NCBI RefSeq assembly: GCF_014195585.1
Contig: NZ_JACICA010000007.1
Coordinates: 1 to 64,000 of the forward strand
DNA from: Alloprevotella rava
GTDB lineage: Bacteria > Bacteroidota > Bacteroidia > Bacteroidales > Bacteroidaceae
DNA: 64,000 bases
Direction: 5' to 3'
Positions 46,209-55,429 of this stretch are shown piece by piece; the stretch's first letter is position 1, and the number at the start of each line of letters is the position of its first letter. The translations under genes were made by a program, and so were the position numbers. The notes below the pieces were generated by a model. It was given only the letters and a program-made list of their open reading frames with translations, did no database searches and was not told the DNA's origin.

Positions 46209-46721
46209 TTATTGTTCAAGTTTGATAGGGAAAAGGCGAAGCCAGATATGCCTATATGCCGCTAAAATCCAGCGACGAATAGGTGTGAGAAATATCCAGA
46301 TGCGTGAATAGATGCGCCATTTTAATCCTGTTACTAAGTCGGGTGTCTGTCGGCCTTTGCGATAAAATCCTAAGGCTATTCCCACAATGTCCTTCTGCTC
46401 GCACACCTCTCTTCCTATGATATTGCCATCACCACGAAGGATGATTCTGTCTCCCTCAATCTGAATGACACGATGGAGTACATAGCGTGGTGCACTGATA
46501 ACTTCGTCGGTCGTTGCTCCGCAGAGGCATGCGCTGGCAAGAATTACATCGCCCACTTTTGGCTTTTCGTTACACGGACCCAGCAATACTTTGTCGCGCC
46601 GGTCTTCTACAAAGATGCGCATACTAAAGCCGCGGACATGAAACGTGGCCGTATGTCCTTCGTCTATTAAGTCTTTGATTTTGGGTATAAAAGTGTCGTT
46701 AGGTAAAGCGATTGTTTTCAT
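46209..46721 (-). CDS. S24/S26-family peptidase-like protein
   Basis: This 170-aa protein has a signal-peptidase/LexA-like fold: HVRGFSMRIFVEDRRDKVLLGP carries the Ser (G-F-S-M) expected as the catalytic residue, PKVGDVILA follows, and YVLHRVIQIEGDRIILRGDGN holds the typical VLHR and GDGN motifs. The usual catalytic Lys position has H-R, as in many Bacteroidales members of this cassette. The C-terminus is hydrophobic and basic (IWIFLTPIRRWILAAYRHIW), possibly membrane-associated. It overlaps the kinase gene by 4 bases. Confidence 0.82.
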   Translation of the reverse strand: MKTIALPNDTFIPKIKDLIDEGHTATFHVRGFSMRIFVEDRRDKVLLGPCNEKPKVGDVILASACLCGATTDEVISAPRYVLHRVIQIEGDRIILRGDGNIIGREVCEQKDIVGIALGFYRKGRQTPDLVTGLKWRIYSRIWIFLTPIRRWILAAYRHIWLRLFPIKLEQ

Positions 46722-47635
46722 GCTTTGTCAGCGTTTATGAAAACGTATTTTTTGCCCGTACAAGCTTCGAAGCTTATCTTCGCAGCTTCTTCGTCTGGGC
46801 GATTTTTTAGATGGAAGACAGGAACGATACTAGCTACAGCACTGGCTGTATCGCAGATAGCGTTGTAGGAGGATTTGTCCCAAATCATGGTAGAACATGA
46901 GGAGAGAATTGTTGCAAAACCTTGTAGCTTGTGTTCTTTCTCAATGATATTTTCAGGGGCTTGCTCTAAGCGTACATAAGCTCCTATAGGAACGCTTAAT
47001 TGACGGTAGAAATTACGTTTTCCACTCCAAGGAGTGCCATATACAAAAGGCTTTCCATCCACTACGCGTATTGCGGGATTATCGTCATTGAGGATTTCTG
47101 TTCCTGGAATATATTTGTTCCATAAATCGTTATGAGTGCTCTTACCAGTACCGCTCTTTCCTAGGAATAAGTAGCCACGGCCGTCGTGTAGAGCTACAGA
47201 GGAATGCATCAGCAATATGCTATGGTGCGCTCCAGCAAAGGCAAAGGCCACCATCATTGCATTGTTAAGACCAAAAGCTCTGTTGAGCAGATTACCAAAG
47301 AGGGATATCTGACAATCGGAAAAGTTGGCATTGGTCTGGAGGGCACATGCTTTTTCGCCATTCAGGTTGGAAATAATCATCTTATAGCCTCCATTGGGTA
47401 ATAAGTAGACGCCGTGGTTATTGCCTCCACAGTCAAATTGCCCTACCTCTGAACCTTCGGGCTCGTCATTAACGAGACCATCGCCAACGGTCATTGTAAA
47501 CATTAGATTCTCCTTGGTTTCTTTAACGTAGAAAGGAGCGTATGTCTCTAGATAGCGGCGGCCGTCAACGTCGTCTAAAAAGTGAACGCGCAGATAGGCT
47601 CCGGCAATGCAGAAAGAAAGATCTTGCTTATTCAT
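46718..47635 (-). CDS. HPr-kinase-like P-loop protein
   Basis: This 305-aa protein has a C-terminal HprK/PEPCK-type kinase core: Walker A FLGKSGTGKSTHNDLW near 158-172, an Asp-rich ILNDDNPAIRV segment, then YGTPWSGKRNFYRQL. The N-terminal half (1-130) is a beta-rich domain specific to this group. HprK-like kinases with PqqD-like and peptidase partners phosphorylate peptides in some modified-peptide clusters; here the substrate is unknown. It is first of the three overlapping genes. Confidence 0.82.
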   Translation of the reverse strand: MNKQDLSFCIAGAYLRVHFLDDVDGRRYLETYAPFYVKETKENLMFTMTVGDGLVNDEPEGSEVGQFDCGGNNHGVYLLPNGGYKMIISNLNGEKACALQTNANFSDCQISLFGNLLNRAFGLNNAMMVAFAFAGAHHSILLMHSSVALHDGRGYLFLGKSGTGKSTHNDLWNKYIPGTEILNDDNPAIRVVDGKPFVYGTPWSGKRNFYRQLSVPIGAYVRLEQAPENIIEKEHKLQGFATILSSCSTMIWDKSSYNAICDTASAVASIVPVFHLKNRPDEEAAKISFEACTGKKYVFINADKA

Positions 47636-47655
47636 TTCTTGAAAGTCTGATAAAA

Positions 47656-48060
47656 TTATTGTTCCTCAGTTTTATGAAATGCAGGAACACTGAATTGGAA
47701 GTCAGCGGAAGAAATTTCTTTGAGAGTACCAGGTTTTTCCTTGTTCATTCTTCTGCGAAGTTTCAAGTATTTCTTTTCTAATTTATTGCGATCTGTTGCG
47801 AAGAAAATAGCACAAGTTTGATTGCTTTGGTATTTAGCCTCCAAATACTGTTGAAACTCTGCAGCATAGGTACTGCGATACTCAAGAAAACCTGTCTTCT
47901 TTTGAAGGGAAGCCCCTTGCAAATCTTGTACAGCAGATATATAAACGATGGAGTCTTTAAAGCTTGTGCTTACTCCAAAAACATAAATTCTGCCATCATC
48001 TTTGGCTTGCATGGCTATAGCCATGAGCATGGCGATAAAACCGAGGAATATCCTTTTCAT
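47656..48060 (-). CDS. Small exported protein upstream of the kinase cassette
   Basis: This 134-aa protein has a signal peptide (GFIAMLMAIAMQAKDDG). The body is KDSIVYISAVQDLQGASLQKKTGFLEYRSTYAAEFQQYL...NQTCAIFFATDRNKLEKKYLKLRRRM, a compact alpha/beta protein that I recognise only as a conserved Bacteroidales hypothetical. It ends 20 bases before the kinase start and may be co-transcribed. Confidence 0.75.
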   Translation of the reverse strand: MKRIFLGFIAMLMAIAMQAKDDGRIYVFGVSTSFKDSIVYISAVQDLQGASLQKKTGFLEYRSTYAAEFQQYLEAKYQSNQTCAIFFATDRNKLEKKYLKLRRRMNKEKPGTLKEISSADFQFSVPAFHKTEEQ

Positions 48061-48240
48061 TCTAATTTGTTATTTCTCTGCAAAGATAGTATTTTACCAT
48101 GAATTGCAAGTTTTAGTTCCTTATATAATGGATAAAGAACTAAAAATCACTTTCTTTGTGAGAATTTAAATACCTACGAATAGAAAACTCTATCCCTGAG
48201 TGAAGACTAAGGATGGTAACTAACTGTATAATATGAAAAA

Positions 48241-48270
48241 TCTGCAAGCGGTTTTAGGTTGCTTGCAGAT
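48241..48270 (-). terminator. Terminator of the sigA transcript
   Basis: TCTGCAAGC (48241-48249) pairs with GCTTGCAGA (48261-48269). On the minus strand the stem is followed by TTTTTCATATT. It lies about 20 bases after the sigma-factor stop. Confidence 0.75.
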
Positions 48271-48287
48271 TGGAGACCCTTAAAAAT

Positions 48288-49145
48288 TTAGAGATATGTT
48301 TTTAGAATTGTACATTCATGAGCATTGCGCAGAAGGCTGATACCTTTTTCTTTGATTTGTCGGACTCGTTCTCGACTCAGATTCATCTTTTCGCCGATTT
48401 CTTCTAAACTAAGTTCGGGATAGCCGATGCCGAAGAACATTTGTACGATTTGGCGTTCTCTTTCTGGCAGTTGATGAAGGGCTCGATCTACTTCTTCTTT
48501 CAATGATTCGTTTGCGAGATGGCTATCGGTAGATGCATTCTCGGGGTTATAGAGCAAGTCTAGTAGACAACTATCCTCATCCTCAATGAGTGGGGCATCG
48601 AAAGAAATATGTTTTCCTGATGAGTGCAGAGCTGTTGATATCTTATCTGGTTCTAGTCCTGTTCCGTCTGCTATTTCCTCAATCGAGGGTTTGCGTTCGT
48701 TCTTTTGTATAAACTCATTGTAGAATCTCATCACACGGCTGGCATAACCCACTTGGTTCTGAGGAAGGCGTACGATACGACTTTGTTCTGCTAAAGCTTG
48801 TAAGATAGATTGTCGAATCCACCATACAGCATAAGAGATAAATTTAAAACCACGGGTTTCATCGAAACGCTTTGCTGCCGTAATAAGTCCGAAATTTCCT
48901 TCGTTGATAAGATCTATAAGACTCAATCCTTGACCTTGATACTGCTTGGCAACGGAAACGACAAAACGTAGGTTTGCGCTGGCTAGTTTGTTGAGCGCTT
49001 TATCATCGCCGGTCTTGATGCGACGCGCGAGTTCAACTTCTTCGTCAGCATTGATGGTTGGTTCTTTACTAATATCTTGCAGATACCGCTCCAAGGATTC
49101 TCCTTCGCGGTTGGTAATCATCTGCAGAATCTTCAACTGTCTCAT
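48288..49145 (-). CDS. rpoD: Primary sigma factor, short Bacteroidetes SigA type
   Basis: This 285-aa protein directs RNA polymerase to TAnnTTTG promoters. It has region 1.2 (SLERYLQDISKEPTI), region 2 (ANLRFVVSVAKQYQGQGLSLIDLINEGNFGLITAAKRFDETRGFKFISYAVWWIRQSI), region 3 (LPQNQVGYASRV) and region 4 (LPERERQIVQMFFGIGYPELSLEEIGEKMNLSRERVRQIKEKG). It lacks region 1.1, as is characteristic of the phylum. It is the last gene of a minus-strand string and ends in a terminator. Confidence 0.95.
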   Translation of the reverse strand: MRQLKILQMITNREGESLERYLQDISKEPTINADEEVELARRIKTGDDKALNKLASANLRFVVSVAKQYQGQGLSLIDLINEGNFGLITAAKRFDETRGFKFISYAVWWIRQSILQALAEQSRIVRLPQNQVGYASRVMRFYNEFIQKNERKPSIEEIADGTGLEPDKISTALHSSGKHISFDAPLIEDEDSCLLDLLYNPENASTDSHLANESLKEEVDRALHQLPERERQIVQMFFGIGYPELSLEEIGEKMNLSRERVRQIKEKGISLLRNAHECTILKTYL

Positions 49146-49178
49146 AGGTTCAAGATTAGAAGGTTGAAAGATGTATTT

Positions 49179-50843
49179 TTATTGGTATTTCTTTATGAAA
49201 GATTCTACTGAAGTATCGCCGAGTTGCTTTGCTTTGTTTAGATAGCTAATAGCCTTTGTCTTGTTTTTTAGTTCTCCATAGGCAATTCCTAGGAAGCGGT
49301 ACGCATCTGCATTATCGGGGAGCTCCTTTATCAAAGCTTCTCCTGCATCAACCGCTGTTTGGAACTCACCAGCAATAAGCCATAAAGAAACTTCTTCGAG
49401 GCGATAATCGAAGTATTCAGGTTTCTGAGACAGGGTCTGCGCATAGCGGATGTCATCAATGGCTTGTTTGTACATACGACATGAACGTTCGGCTTGCTCG
49501 CGAATATAATAAAAATTTGCAGTAAGGGATGCGGGACCCATTGCACTTTCATAATCATTGTAGTCTGCAACAGCTTGGCGGAACTTACCAAGGCGTGTCA
49601 GATACTGAGCACGAACGAAGAGATAGTTTGCATCACTTTTGCTATAAGGCTTATTGAGGCGACTCACACAGCTATCAAGAAGGGCCAAAACTTTTGTGCT
49701 GTCGCCTTTCATAAAGGATAGTGCGTTGGCAGCTGCATAGAAAGATTCTGGAGAGGAAAAGTTTGTGGTATTTACTTTATTATACGCATCATAGGCCTTG
49801 TCGTATTGCTTATCGGCGTATAGGCAGTGGCCTTGCTGCATGAGGTAGAGCGGATTTGGATTAGCTTGATAGGCTAGTTCTGCTTCTTCTAAAGCGCGCG
49901 GAAGTGTCCAATCTGACTTGTTGGGAGTTCGCAGGGCAACGTTATACATGAGTTTGCTAAGAGTAAAGTGTATGCCATCAGCTTTAATTGTTGATTTTTC
50001 TGTATTTTTTGAAAGAGCTGTCTTAAAGTCTTTTTCGGCGAGAGAGTAAAGTTCTTTTGTAGCATAGAACGTACCGCGATTAACGAATCCCTCTGCATTG
50101 TCGGGGTATGTCTCAATGAAATCATTGAGTGTTGTTACATAGGTCGTACTATCAGCAGAACTTAGAAGGTAAATATAGGCTAGTGCTGCTTTCTCGTCAG
50201 CAGGAAGTGCCTTTTGGATCTTGATTTCCTTTAAATCGGTATTGAGTGCCCCCGTCTCTGTGATATTAAGCGTATTGATGGCTTTTATATCAAGAGCACA
50301 AGCTGTAGTTGCTCCGTTTGTGAAGTTCTTTTGTACGATGGCAGCTACGCGGCGATTGTTGTCGATAAGTGGGCAGCCAAAGTTCTTATCAACATTCTGA
50401 GCATTAAGGTCAAAGTATTTGTACTGGTTAAAGTCGGATACATTCGTGATAATGGCTGAAACTCCATCGCTTTTATAGTTTGCTAAATGGAGTAGTGAGC
50501 CATTGTCTGGCATTGTAGTGGCCTGTTCTAAAAAGGGTGTTTTGCGGGCGTCAGTGCGGAACTTTGTTAGGTCAAGGACACTATTCGCTCCCAGGATGCG
50601 AACTACATTATATTTTTTCCCTTTAGCATCAATAATTTCTGCTCGGTAAGCACCTTTTAAAAGATTGAAGGAGACGACTCCTTCTCCTTGATTGTTGATG
50701 AAAAAGCCATAGCCATTGGCCAATATAGTACCATCGGCTTTATACGCAAATATGTTGAAGACTGCATCAGAGGGACCTGAAATACCTATAAAAGGGAAGA
50801 TCGTAGATAGAGTTAAGGTGAAGGAAAATAATAGTTTACGCAT
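49179..50843 (-). CDS. Exported TPR protein with degenerate protease-like N-terminal domain
   Basis: This 554-aa protein has a signal peptide (LLFSFTLTLSTIFPFIG). The N-terminal ~200 residues are beta-rich with a trypsin-like outline (NGYGFFINNQGEGVVSFNLLKGAYRAEII, FGCPLIDNNRRVAAIVQ), but no catalytic triad is apparent. From about 210 on there are repeated TPR units (AEGFVNRGTFYATKELYSLAEKDFKTAL, ANPNPLYLMQQGHCLYADKQYDKAYDAY, NADAYRFLGIAYGELKNKTKAISYLNKA). It starts 3 bases after recN and 33 bases before sigA. Probably a periplasmic scaffold. Confidence 0.8.
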   Translation of the reverse strand: MRKLLFSFTLTLSTIFPFIGISGPSDAVFNIFAYKADGTILANGYGFFINNQGEGVVSFNLLKGAYRAEIIDAKGKKYNVVRILGANSVLDLTKFRTDARKTPFLEQATTMPDNGSLLHLANYKSDGVSAIITNVSDFNQYKYFDLNAQNVDKNFGCPLIDNNRRVAAIVQKNFTNGATTACALDIKAINTLNITETGALNTDLKEIKIQKALPADEKAALAYIYLLSSADSTTYVTTLNDFIETYPDNAEGFVNRGTFYATKELYSLAEKDFKTALSKNTEKSTIKADGIHFTLSKLMYNVALRTPNKSDWTLPRALEEAELAYQANPNPLYLMQQGHCLYADKQYDKAYDAYNKVNTTNFSSPESFYAAANALSFMKGDSTKVLALLDSCVSRLNKPYSKSDANYLFVRAQYLTRLGKFRQAVADYNDYESAMGPASLTANFYYIREQAERSCRMYKQAIDDIRYAQTLSQKPEYFDYRLEEVSLWLIAGEFQTAVDAGEALIKELPDNADAYRFLGIAYGELKNKTKAISYLNKAKQLGDTSVESFIKKYQ

Positions 50844-50846
50844 GTT

Positions 50847-52508
50847 TTATTGAAGTTTTAGTAAGGATTTTGCATTGTTGATAGCAGCGTCAGTCATTTG
50901 TGCTCCCGAAAGCATATTTGCAATTTCTTGTATGCGTTCCTCGGTGGATAATAAATCTATATGACTTGACGTGCCGTGTTCATTTTCTTTTTTGAATACG
51001 CGATAATGATAGACGCCAATCGCTGCAATTTGCGGGAGATGAGTGATGCAGAGAACCTGGCAATTTTCCGCCATACGGTTCATTACTTCTGCCATTTTTT
51101 CCGCCATAGTACCTGAAACGCCTGTGTCGATTTCATCAAATACAATTGTAGGTAAGTTGCGACATTGTGAGATTATGGCTTTTAAGGAAAGCATCAATCT
51201 AGCTATTTCACCGCCTGATGCAATTTGTGCTACATCCTGCATTGCCATATTTTTATTAGCACTGAAGAGGAACGTGACTTTATCAATACCATTATTATCA
51301 GGTAGACTTCGGCGCTCAAAAGAGAAACTAAGGCGGACACCTGGCATTCCCAGTTCTTGCAGTTGGGCGATGAGTTCTTTCTCAATTTTTTCTGCTGCTT
51401 TTTTGCGACTAGCAGTCAGCTCTTTCGCTGCGGCATACATCGCTTGTTCTGCTTTTCTGACTTCTGCAGTTTTCTTTGCTACTTCTTCATCGATGTTTTC
51501 AATTTTGTTGATGAAGTTTTTAAGTTCCTCCTGCTTTATTAGCAACTCTGCAATAGTTTCGACATTGTGTTTCTTTTCAAGCGAATAGATTGTATTAAGT
51601 CGGTCATCAACAAAAGCTTGGCGCTCAGGGTCAAACTCAACAGATTCTAGTTGATGTTCTAGTTCATCGGCAATGTCTTCAAGTTCTATCTGTACACTGT
51701 CTATTCTTTCTGCGAGAGAGCCTGCAATGGGGAAAACCTTTTGTATAGATGAAAGAATCTGACTACTGATTTTCAGTTCTATGACAGGATTGTGCTCCTC
51801 GGTAGAAAAAAGTCCTGACGCCTGGAAAAGGCTTTGTTTTATTTCTTCTGCATGAGAAAGCGTGTTTGATTCTTCTTCTAACTGTTCCTGCTCGTTTTCT
51901 ACGAGTTGTGCTTCTTCGAGTTGTTGTAGCTGGAATTTGAAAAACTCTGTATCACTCTTATCTTTTGCTGCCTGCTCTTGGAGCTTTGTTAATTCTGCGT
52001 TAGCACGTTGCCATGCAGAGTATTGTGTAGTATAGTTCAATAATACTTGGGGAGTGGCAGCTATGGTATCGAGTGTTTCTATGAGGAAATGCTCGTGCCC
52101 CAAAAGTAAGTTTTGGTGCTGTGAGTGTATATCTATTAAATGGCTGCTTACTTCTTTTAGAAGAGAAAGTGGGACAGGGCTATCGTTGATGAAGGCGCGA
52201 CTTTTTCCTTGTATGGTGACTTCGCGGCGCACAATGCATTCCTTTTCATCGAAATCAATGTCATTGTCTTTTAATAACTTTTCAAGTTGAAATCCCTTTA
52301 CTTGAAAGATTGCTTCGATATAACATTTCTTTTCTCCTGTCTTGATGGCCTTAGCGTCAGCCCGCTGCCCCATGATGAGACCTAAAGCTCCAAGAATTAT
52401 ACTCTTTCCGGCACCCGTTTCACCTGTGATGACAGAGAAACCATTTGAAAAGTTGATATCTAACTTCTCAATGAGCGCATAATTGCTTATGTGTAAGTGC
52501 TGTAGCAT
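50847..52508 (-). CDS. recN: DNA repair protein RecN
   Basis: This 553-aa SMC-like ATPase acts early in double-strand-break repair. Motifs are Walker A VITGETGAGKSIILGAL near 29-45, an insertion with IVRREVTIQGKSRAFIND, two coiled-coil arms (about 165-225 and 300-365), signature ASGGEIARLMLSLK, and Walker B TIVFDEIDTGVSG. Length is standard. It begins 4 bases after the DUF4835 gene in a tightly spaced operon. Confidence 0.96.
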   Translation of the reverse strand: MLQHLHISNYALIEKLDINFSNGFSVITGETGAGKSIILGALGLIMGQRADAKAIKTGEKKCYIEAIFQVKGFQLEKLLKDNDIDFDEKECIVRREVTIQGKSRAFINDSPVPLSLLKEVSSHLIDIHSQHQNLLLGHEHFLIETLDTIAATPQVLLNYTTQYSAWQRANAELTKLQEQAAKDKSDTEFFKFQLQQLEEAQLVENEQEQLEEESNTLSHAEEIKQSLFQASGLFSTEEHNPVIELKISSQILSSIQKVFPIAGSLAERIDSVQIELEDIADELEHQLESVEFDPERQAFVDDRLNTIYSLEKKHNVETIAELLIKQEELKNFINKIENIDEEVAKKTAEVRKAEQAMYAAAKELTASRKKAAEKIEKELIAQLQELGMPGVRLSFSFERRSLPDNNGIDKVTFLFSANKNMAMQDVAQIASGGEIARLMLSLKAIISQCRNLPTIVFDEIDTGVSGTMAEKMAEVMNRMAENCQVLCITHLPQIAAIGVYHYRVFKKENEHGTSSHIDLLSTEERIQEIANMLSGAQMTDAAINNAKSLLKLQ

Positions 52509-52512
52509 AGTT

Positions 52513-53409
52513 TTATTTCATTTGTCGCCAAGACGAATTCTTTGATGCATTGATATTGGATAGTATTTCTACAATCTTTTCTTTTTCTGCTGTAGTACCT
52601 TTTCCTTTGTAAATATTAACCAATTCGTCGGCTTTTATGTCTGTAAAAACTAGTGGTAGGGAAGAGAGTGATTTGTTTTCGTGCGATTTTTGTAAAAGTC
52701 CTATAGCTTCTGAAATAGCTGCTCGTCCGCGGTCTGCATTTTCAGCCATGATGTCAAGTCCTTCTCTGTAGTATTTATATTGCATACGGCGGAATGGCTC
52801 CATTCCACTATCTAACATGTCATTGATAATAGCATATCGGTTCTTAGAATCGTCAAAAGCTTTCCAACCTTTAGACGGAAAATTCTGAGCATTATTCACA
52901 ATGCTTTGTGCTACTGTCAATGCATCGGTTCCTCCAAGGGGTGACATGGTATCATTATCTATTCCTATAATTAAATAGGCGTAGTATGCAACAAGAGCTG
53001 TCAATTCATTATCAATAACATCTGGGCGAAATTCTAATTTATCGTACTGTTGGAAGCGGAAGTTGAACGAGGGATCTTGAATACTAAAAGCAGTGGTAGT
53101 ATAAGAAGCATTATAAACAGGGCGGACACTTTGCACGCTGAGAGTACACTCAAACGAATTATCTGATTCGTTGTATTTATTTACAATAATATTGAATGTA
53201 CACCTAATTCTTTCGTTCTTCCGAAATTGCATATTCGTCCACTGGCGGGTATTGATAAATTCCGTCAGTTGTTGCTGCAAATCATCGAAAACCGCAGTTG
53301 AGGACTGGTTAATCTTCTGATGATTAATACTAACCTTAGCTTCAAGTTCTTGAGCTTTGACTTGCGTACAGAGCGCAAGGAAAAAAAGTATTATTCGAAT
53401 AATCCGCAT
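52513..53409 (-). CDS. DUF4835 family exported protein (PorD-like)
   Basis: This 298-aa protein has a signal peptide (IIRIILFFLALCTQVKAQE). ELEAKVSINHQKINQSS...FDDLQQQLTEFINTRQW and YYAYLIIGIDNDTMSPLGGTDALTVAQSIV are typical of DUF4835, often named PorD and linked to type IX secretion; that role is by family name only. The start overlaps the coaBC stop by 19 bases. Between coaBC and recN is its usual position in Bacteroidetes. Confidence 0.82.
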   Translation of the reverse strand: MRIIRIILFFLALCTQVKAQELEAKVSINHQKINQSSTAVFDDLQQQLTEFINTRQWTNMQFRKNERIRCTFNIIVNKYNESDNSFECTLSVQSVRPVYNASYTTTAFSIQDPSFNFRFQQYDKLEFRPDVIDNELTALVAYYAYLIIGIDNDTMSPLGGTDALTVAQSIVNNAQNFPSKGWKAFDDSKNRYAIINDMLDSGMEPFRRMQYKYYREGLDIMAENADRGRAAISEAIGLLQKSHENKSLSSLPLVFTDIKADELVNIYKGKGTTAEKEKIVEILSNINASKNSSWRQMK

Positions 53410-54584
53410 AAGAAATCTATAATGTCCCGTGCCACTTCTGTTTTATTTTTCAGTGGATAGGGATACTCTTTTTCATTATTTAGAATAGTGATTCGATTTG
53501 TGTCGTATTGAAAACCTGCATCTTTATCGTTGAGAGAATTAAGAACAATAAAATCCAGATTTTTTTTCTTTAGTTTCAGACGTGCGTTGTTGTGCTCATC
53601 TGTTGTTTCAAGAGCAAAGCCCACAAGCCTTTGATGGGGCATTTTTGCAGCTCCAAGGGCCGCTGCAATATCTTGCGTAGGTTTTAGCTCAAGAGTCAGA
53701 TTTTCTCCCTTACGTTTTATCTTCTCACTGGCTGTTTGTGCCATGGTAAAATCAGCAACTGCCGCGCAAAGAATCGCTGCATTAGCTTTTTTGAATTTTT
53801 CTGTGGCTGCTTCGTACATTTGCTGTGCACTTTCAACATCTGTGCGAACGATATTTGGGTGATGCGTAGTAAGATTTACTGGGCCAGCAATGAGTTCTAC
53901 TTTTGCTCCTCGTGCTGCACATTCCTCCGCTAATGCAAACCCCATTTTTCCGCTGGAGTAATTACCAATGAAGCGTACAGGATCAATTTTTTCGTAGGTA
54001 GGGCCTGCTGTAATGACTATTGTTTTTTCTGCCAAACATTGTTGGGCGTTGAAAAAAACTTTGAGATTTTCATATATTTTCTCAGGTTCCTCCATTCTGC
54101 CTTTTCCTACGAGATGACTGGCCAATTCTCCTTGTGTAGGTTCTATGATATAGTTGCCACGTTGCTTCAGAATTTCGAGATTCTCCTGCGTAGAAGCATG
54201 GGCAAACATGTCCAAATCCATTGCTGGAGCTATAAAAACTGGAGCCTTCATTGATAAGTATGTTGTGATGAGCATATTGTCGGCAATCCCGTGAGCCATC
54301 TTTCCAAGTGTGGCTGCCGTTGCAGGTGCAACAATCATTGCGTCCGCCCATAATCCGAGGTCTACATGGCTGTGCCAAGTGCCATCGCGCTGTGAGAAGA
54401 AGTCGCTGATCACTGGCTTAGACGTTAGAGCCGATAAAGTGATGGGTGTGATAAATTCTTTGCCAGCAGGTGTGATAACAACTTGTACTTCTGCTCCCGC
54501 TTTAATAAGCAGGCGTATGAGTGTACACGCTTTATAGGCAGCTATGCTGCCAGAGATTCCGAGGAGAATATGCTTGCCTTTCAT
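53391..54584 (-). CDS. coaBC: Bifunctional phosphopantothenoylcysteine decarboxylase / phosphopantothenate-cysteine ligase
   Basis: This 397-aa enzyme performs two steps of coenzyme A synthesis. CoaC part (1-180): GISGSIAAYKACTLIRLL, a flavin-binding core with the active-site His in TWHSHVDLGLWADA, GIADNMLITTYLS and PAMDLDMFAH. CoaB part (190-397): ITAGPTYEKIDPVRFIGNYSSGKMGFALAE and NDKDAGFQYDTNRITI. Length is normal. It overlaps the upstream exonuclease gene by 4 bases. Confidence 0.96.
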   Translation of the reverse strand: MKGKHILLGISGSIAAYKACTLIRLLIKAGAEVQVVITPAGKEFITPITLSALTSKPVISDFFSQRDGTWHSHVDLGLWADAMIVAPATAATLGKMAHGIADNMLITTYLSMKAPVFIAPAMDLDMFAHASTQENLEILKQRGNYIIEPTQGELASHLVGKGRMEEPEKIYENLKVFFNAQQCLAEKTIVITAGPTYEKIDPVRFIGNYSSGKMGFALAEECAARGAKVELIAGPVNLTTHHPNIVRTDVESAQQMYEAATEKFKKANAAILCAAVADFTMAQTASEKIKRKGENLTLELKPTQDIAAALGAAKMPHQRLVGFALETTDEHNNARLKLKKKNLDFIVLNSLNDKDAGFQYDTNRITILNNEKEYPYPLKNKTEVARDIIDFLCGLFE

Positions 54585-55351
54585 CGTGTCGCAGTATTCA
54601 GGCGTAAGCGCATAAGAGTTTGTTTGGTGTCTTGTGTGAAATCGCCTTGCATCATCCAGCCAAAATAGCCAGAATCTCGTTGCAAAACATCTGCAACAGA
54701 CTGCCCCTTATATTTTCCAAAGTTGAATACGGGAGTTCCTTGCTCATCGTAGACAAAGCGACCTGCTAAGTCTACATTTTTGTTCTGGCGTGAAAACTCT
54801 GCAAGCCATTCTATATTGTTGTGAAGCTCTTCTCCGTACTTATCAAGCTGAGCCTGCAGAACCTCGTAAGTAGCTTTCGTATCAGCCAAAGCCGTGTGAG
54901 CATTCGTGAGGTCTTGGTTACAATAGAATTTGTAGGCAGCTGAAAGATTGCGCTGTTCCATCTTGTGGTAGATAGTTTGGACATCCACCAAGCGGCATTT
55001 GGATATATCAAAGTCTGCACCAGCGCGTGCAAATTCTTCTACGAGGAGAGGAACATCAAACTTATTAGAGTTAAACCCTGCTAAATCGGCTCCTTGAAAG
55101 ATAGCAGCTAGTTCTCCTGCTTTATCTTTGAAATAGGGGCAGTCCGCAACATCTGAATCATAGATTCCATTCACGGCTGATGCTTCAGCCGAAATATGGA
55201 TTCCAGGATTAAAGCGAATAACCTGCGATTCCTCGTTACCATTGGGGTAAACTTTTATAAAACAAAGTTCGACAATGCGGTCACTGGATATATTTAGGCC
55301 AGTGGCTTCAATGTCGAAGAATATAATGGGGCGTGTAAGTTGAAGTTTCAT
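54581..55351 (-). CDS. DnaQ-like 3'-5' exonuclease
   Basis: The protein is 256 aa from the ATG at 55351; the upstream ATG at 55381 falls in the dnaN terminator and is not credible. DEDDh motifs: IIFFDIEATGLN (Exo I), LAGFNSNKFDVPLL (Exo II) and NAHTALADTKATYEVL (Exo III, His and Asp). After the nuclease domain a short C-terminal module, FGKYKGQSVADVLQRDSGYFGWMMQGDF, is typical of Bacteroidales members. It probably acts in proofreading or repair. Confidence 0.9.
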   Translation of the reverse strand: MKLQLTRPIIFFDIEATGLNISSDRIVELCFIKVYPNGNEESQVIRFNPGIHISAEASAVNGIYDSDVADCPYFKDKAGELAAIFQGADLAGFNSNKFDVPLLVEEFARAGADFDISKCRLVDVQTIYHKMEQRNLSAAYKFYCNQDLTNAHTALADTKATYEVLQAQLDKYGEELHNNIEWLAEFSRQNKNVDLAGRFVYDEQGTPVFNFGKYKGQSVADVLQRDSGYFGWMMQGDFTQDTKQTLMRLRLNTATR

Positions 55352-55369
55352 TCTGTCTTTATGTAAAAA

Positions 55370-55412
55370 AGAATTATACATTACAGCCTAATTGGGCGTA
55401 ATGTATAATTCT
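55370..55412 (-). terminator. Terminator after dnaN
   Basis: AGAATTATACATTAC (55370-55384) pairs perfectly with GTAATGTATAATTCT (55398-55412). The minus strand continues into TTTTTTACAT. It separates dnaN from the exonuclease operon. Confidence 0.8.
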
Positions 55413-55429
55413 TTAATCTGTTATATGTA

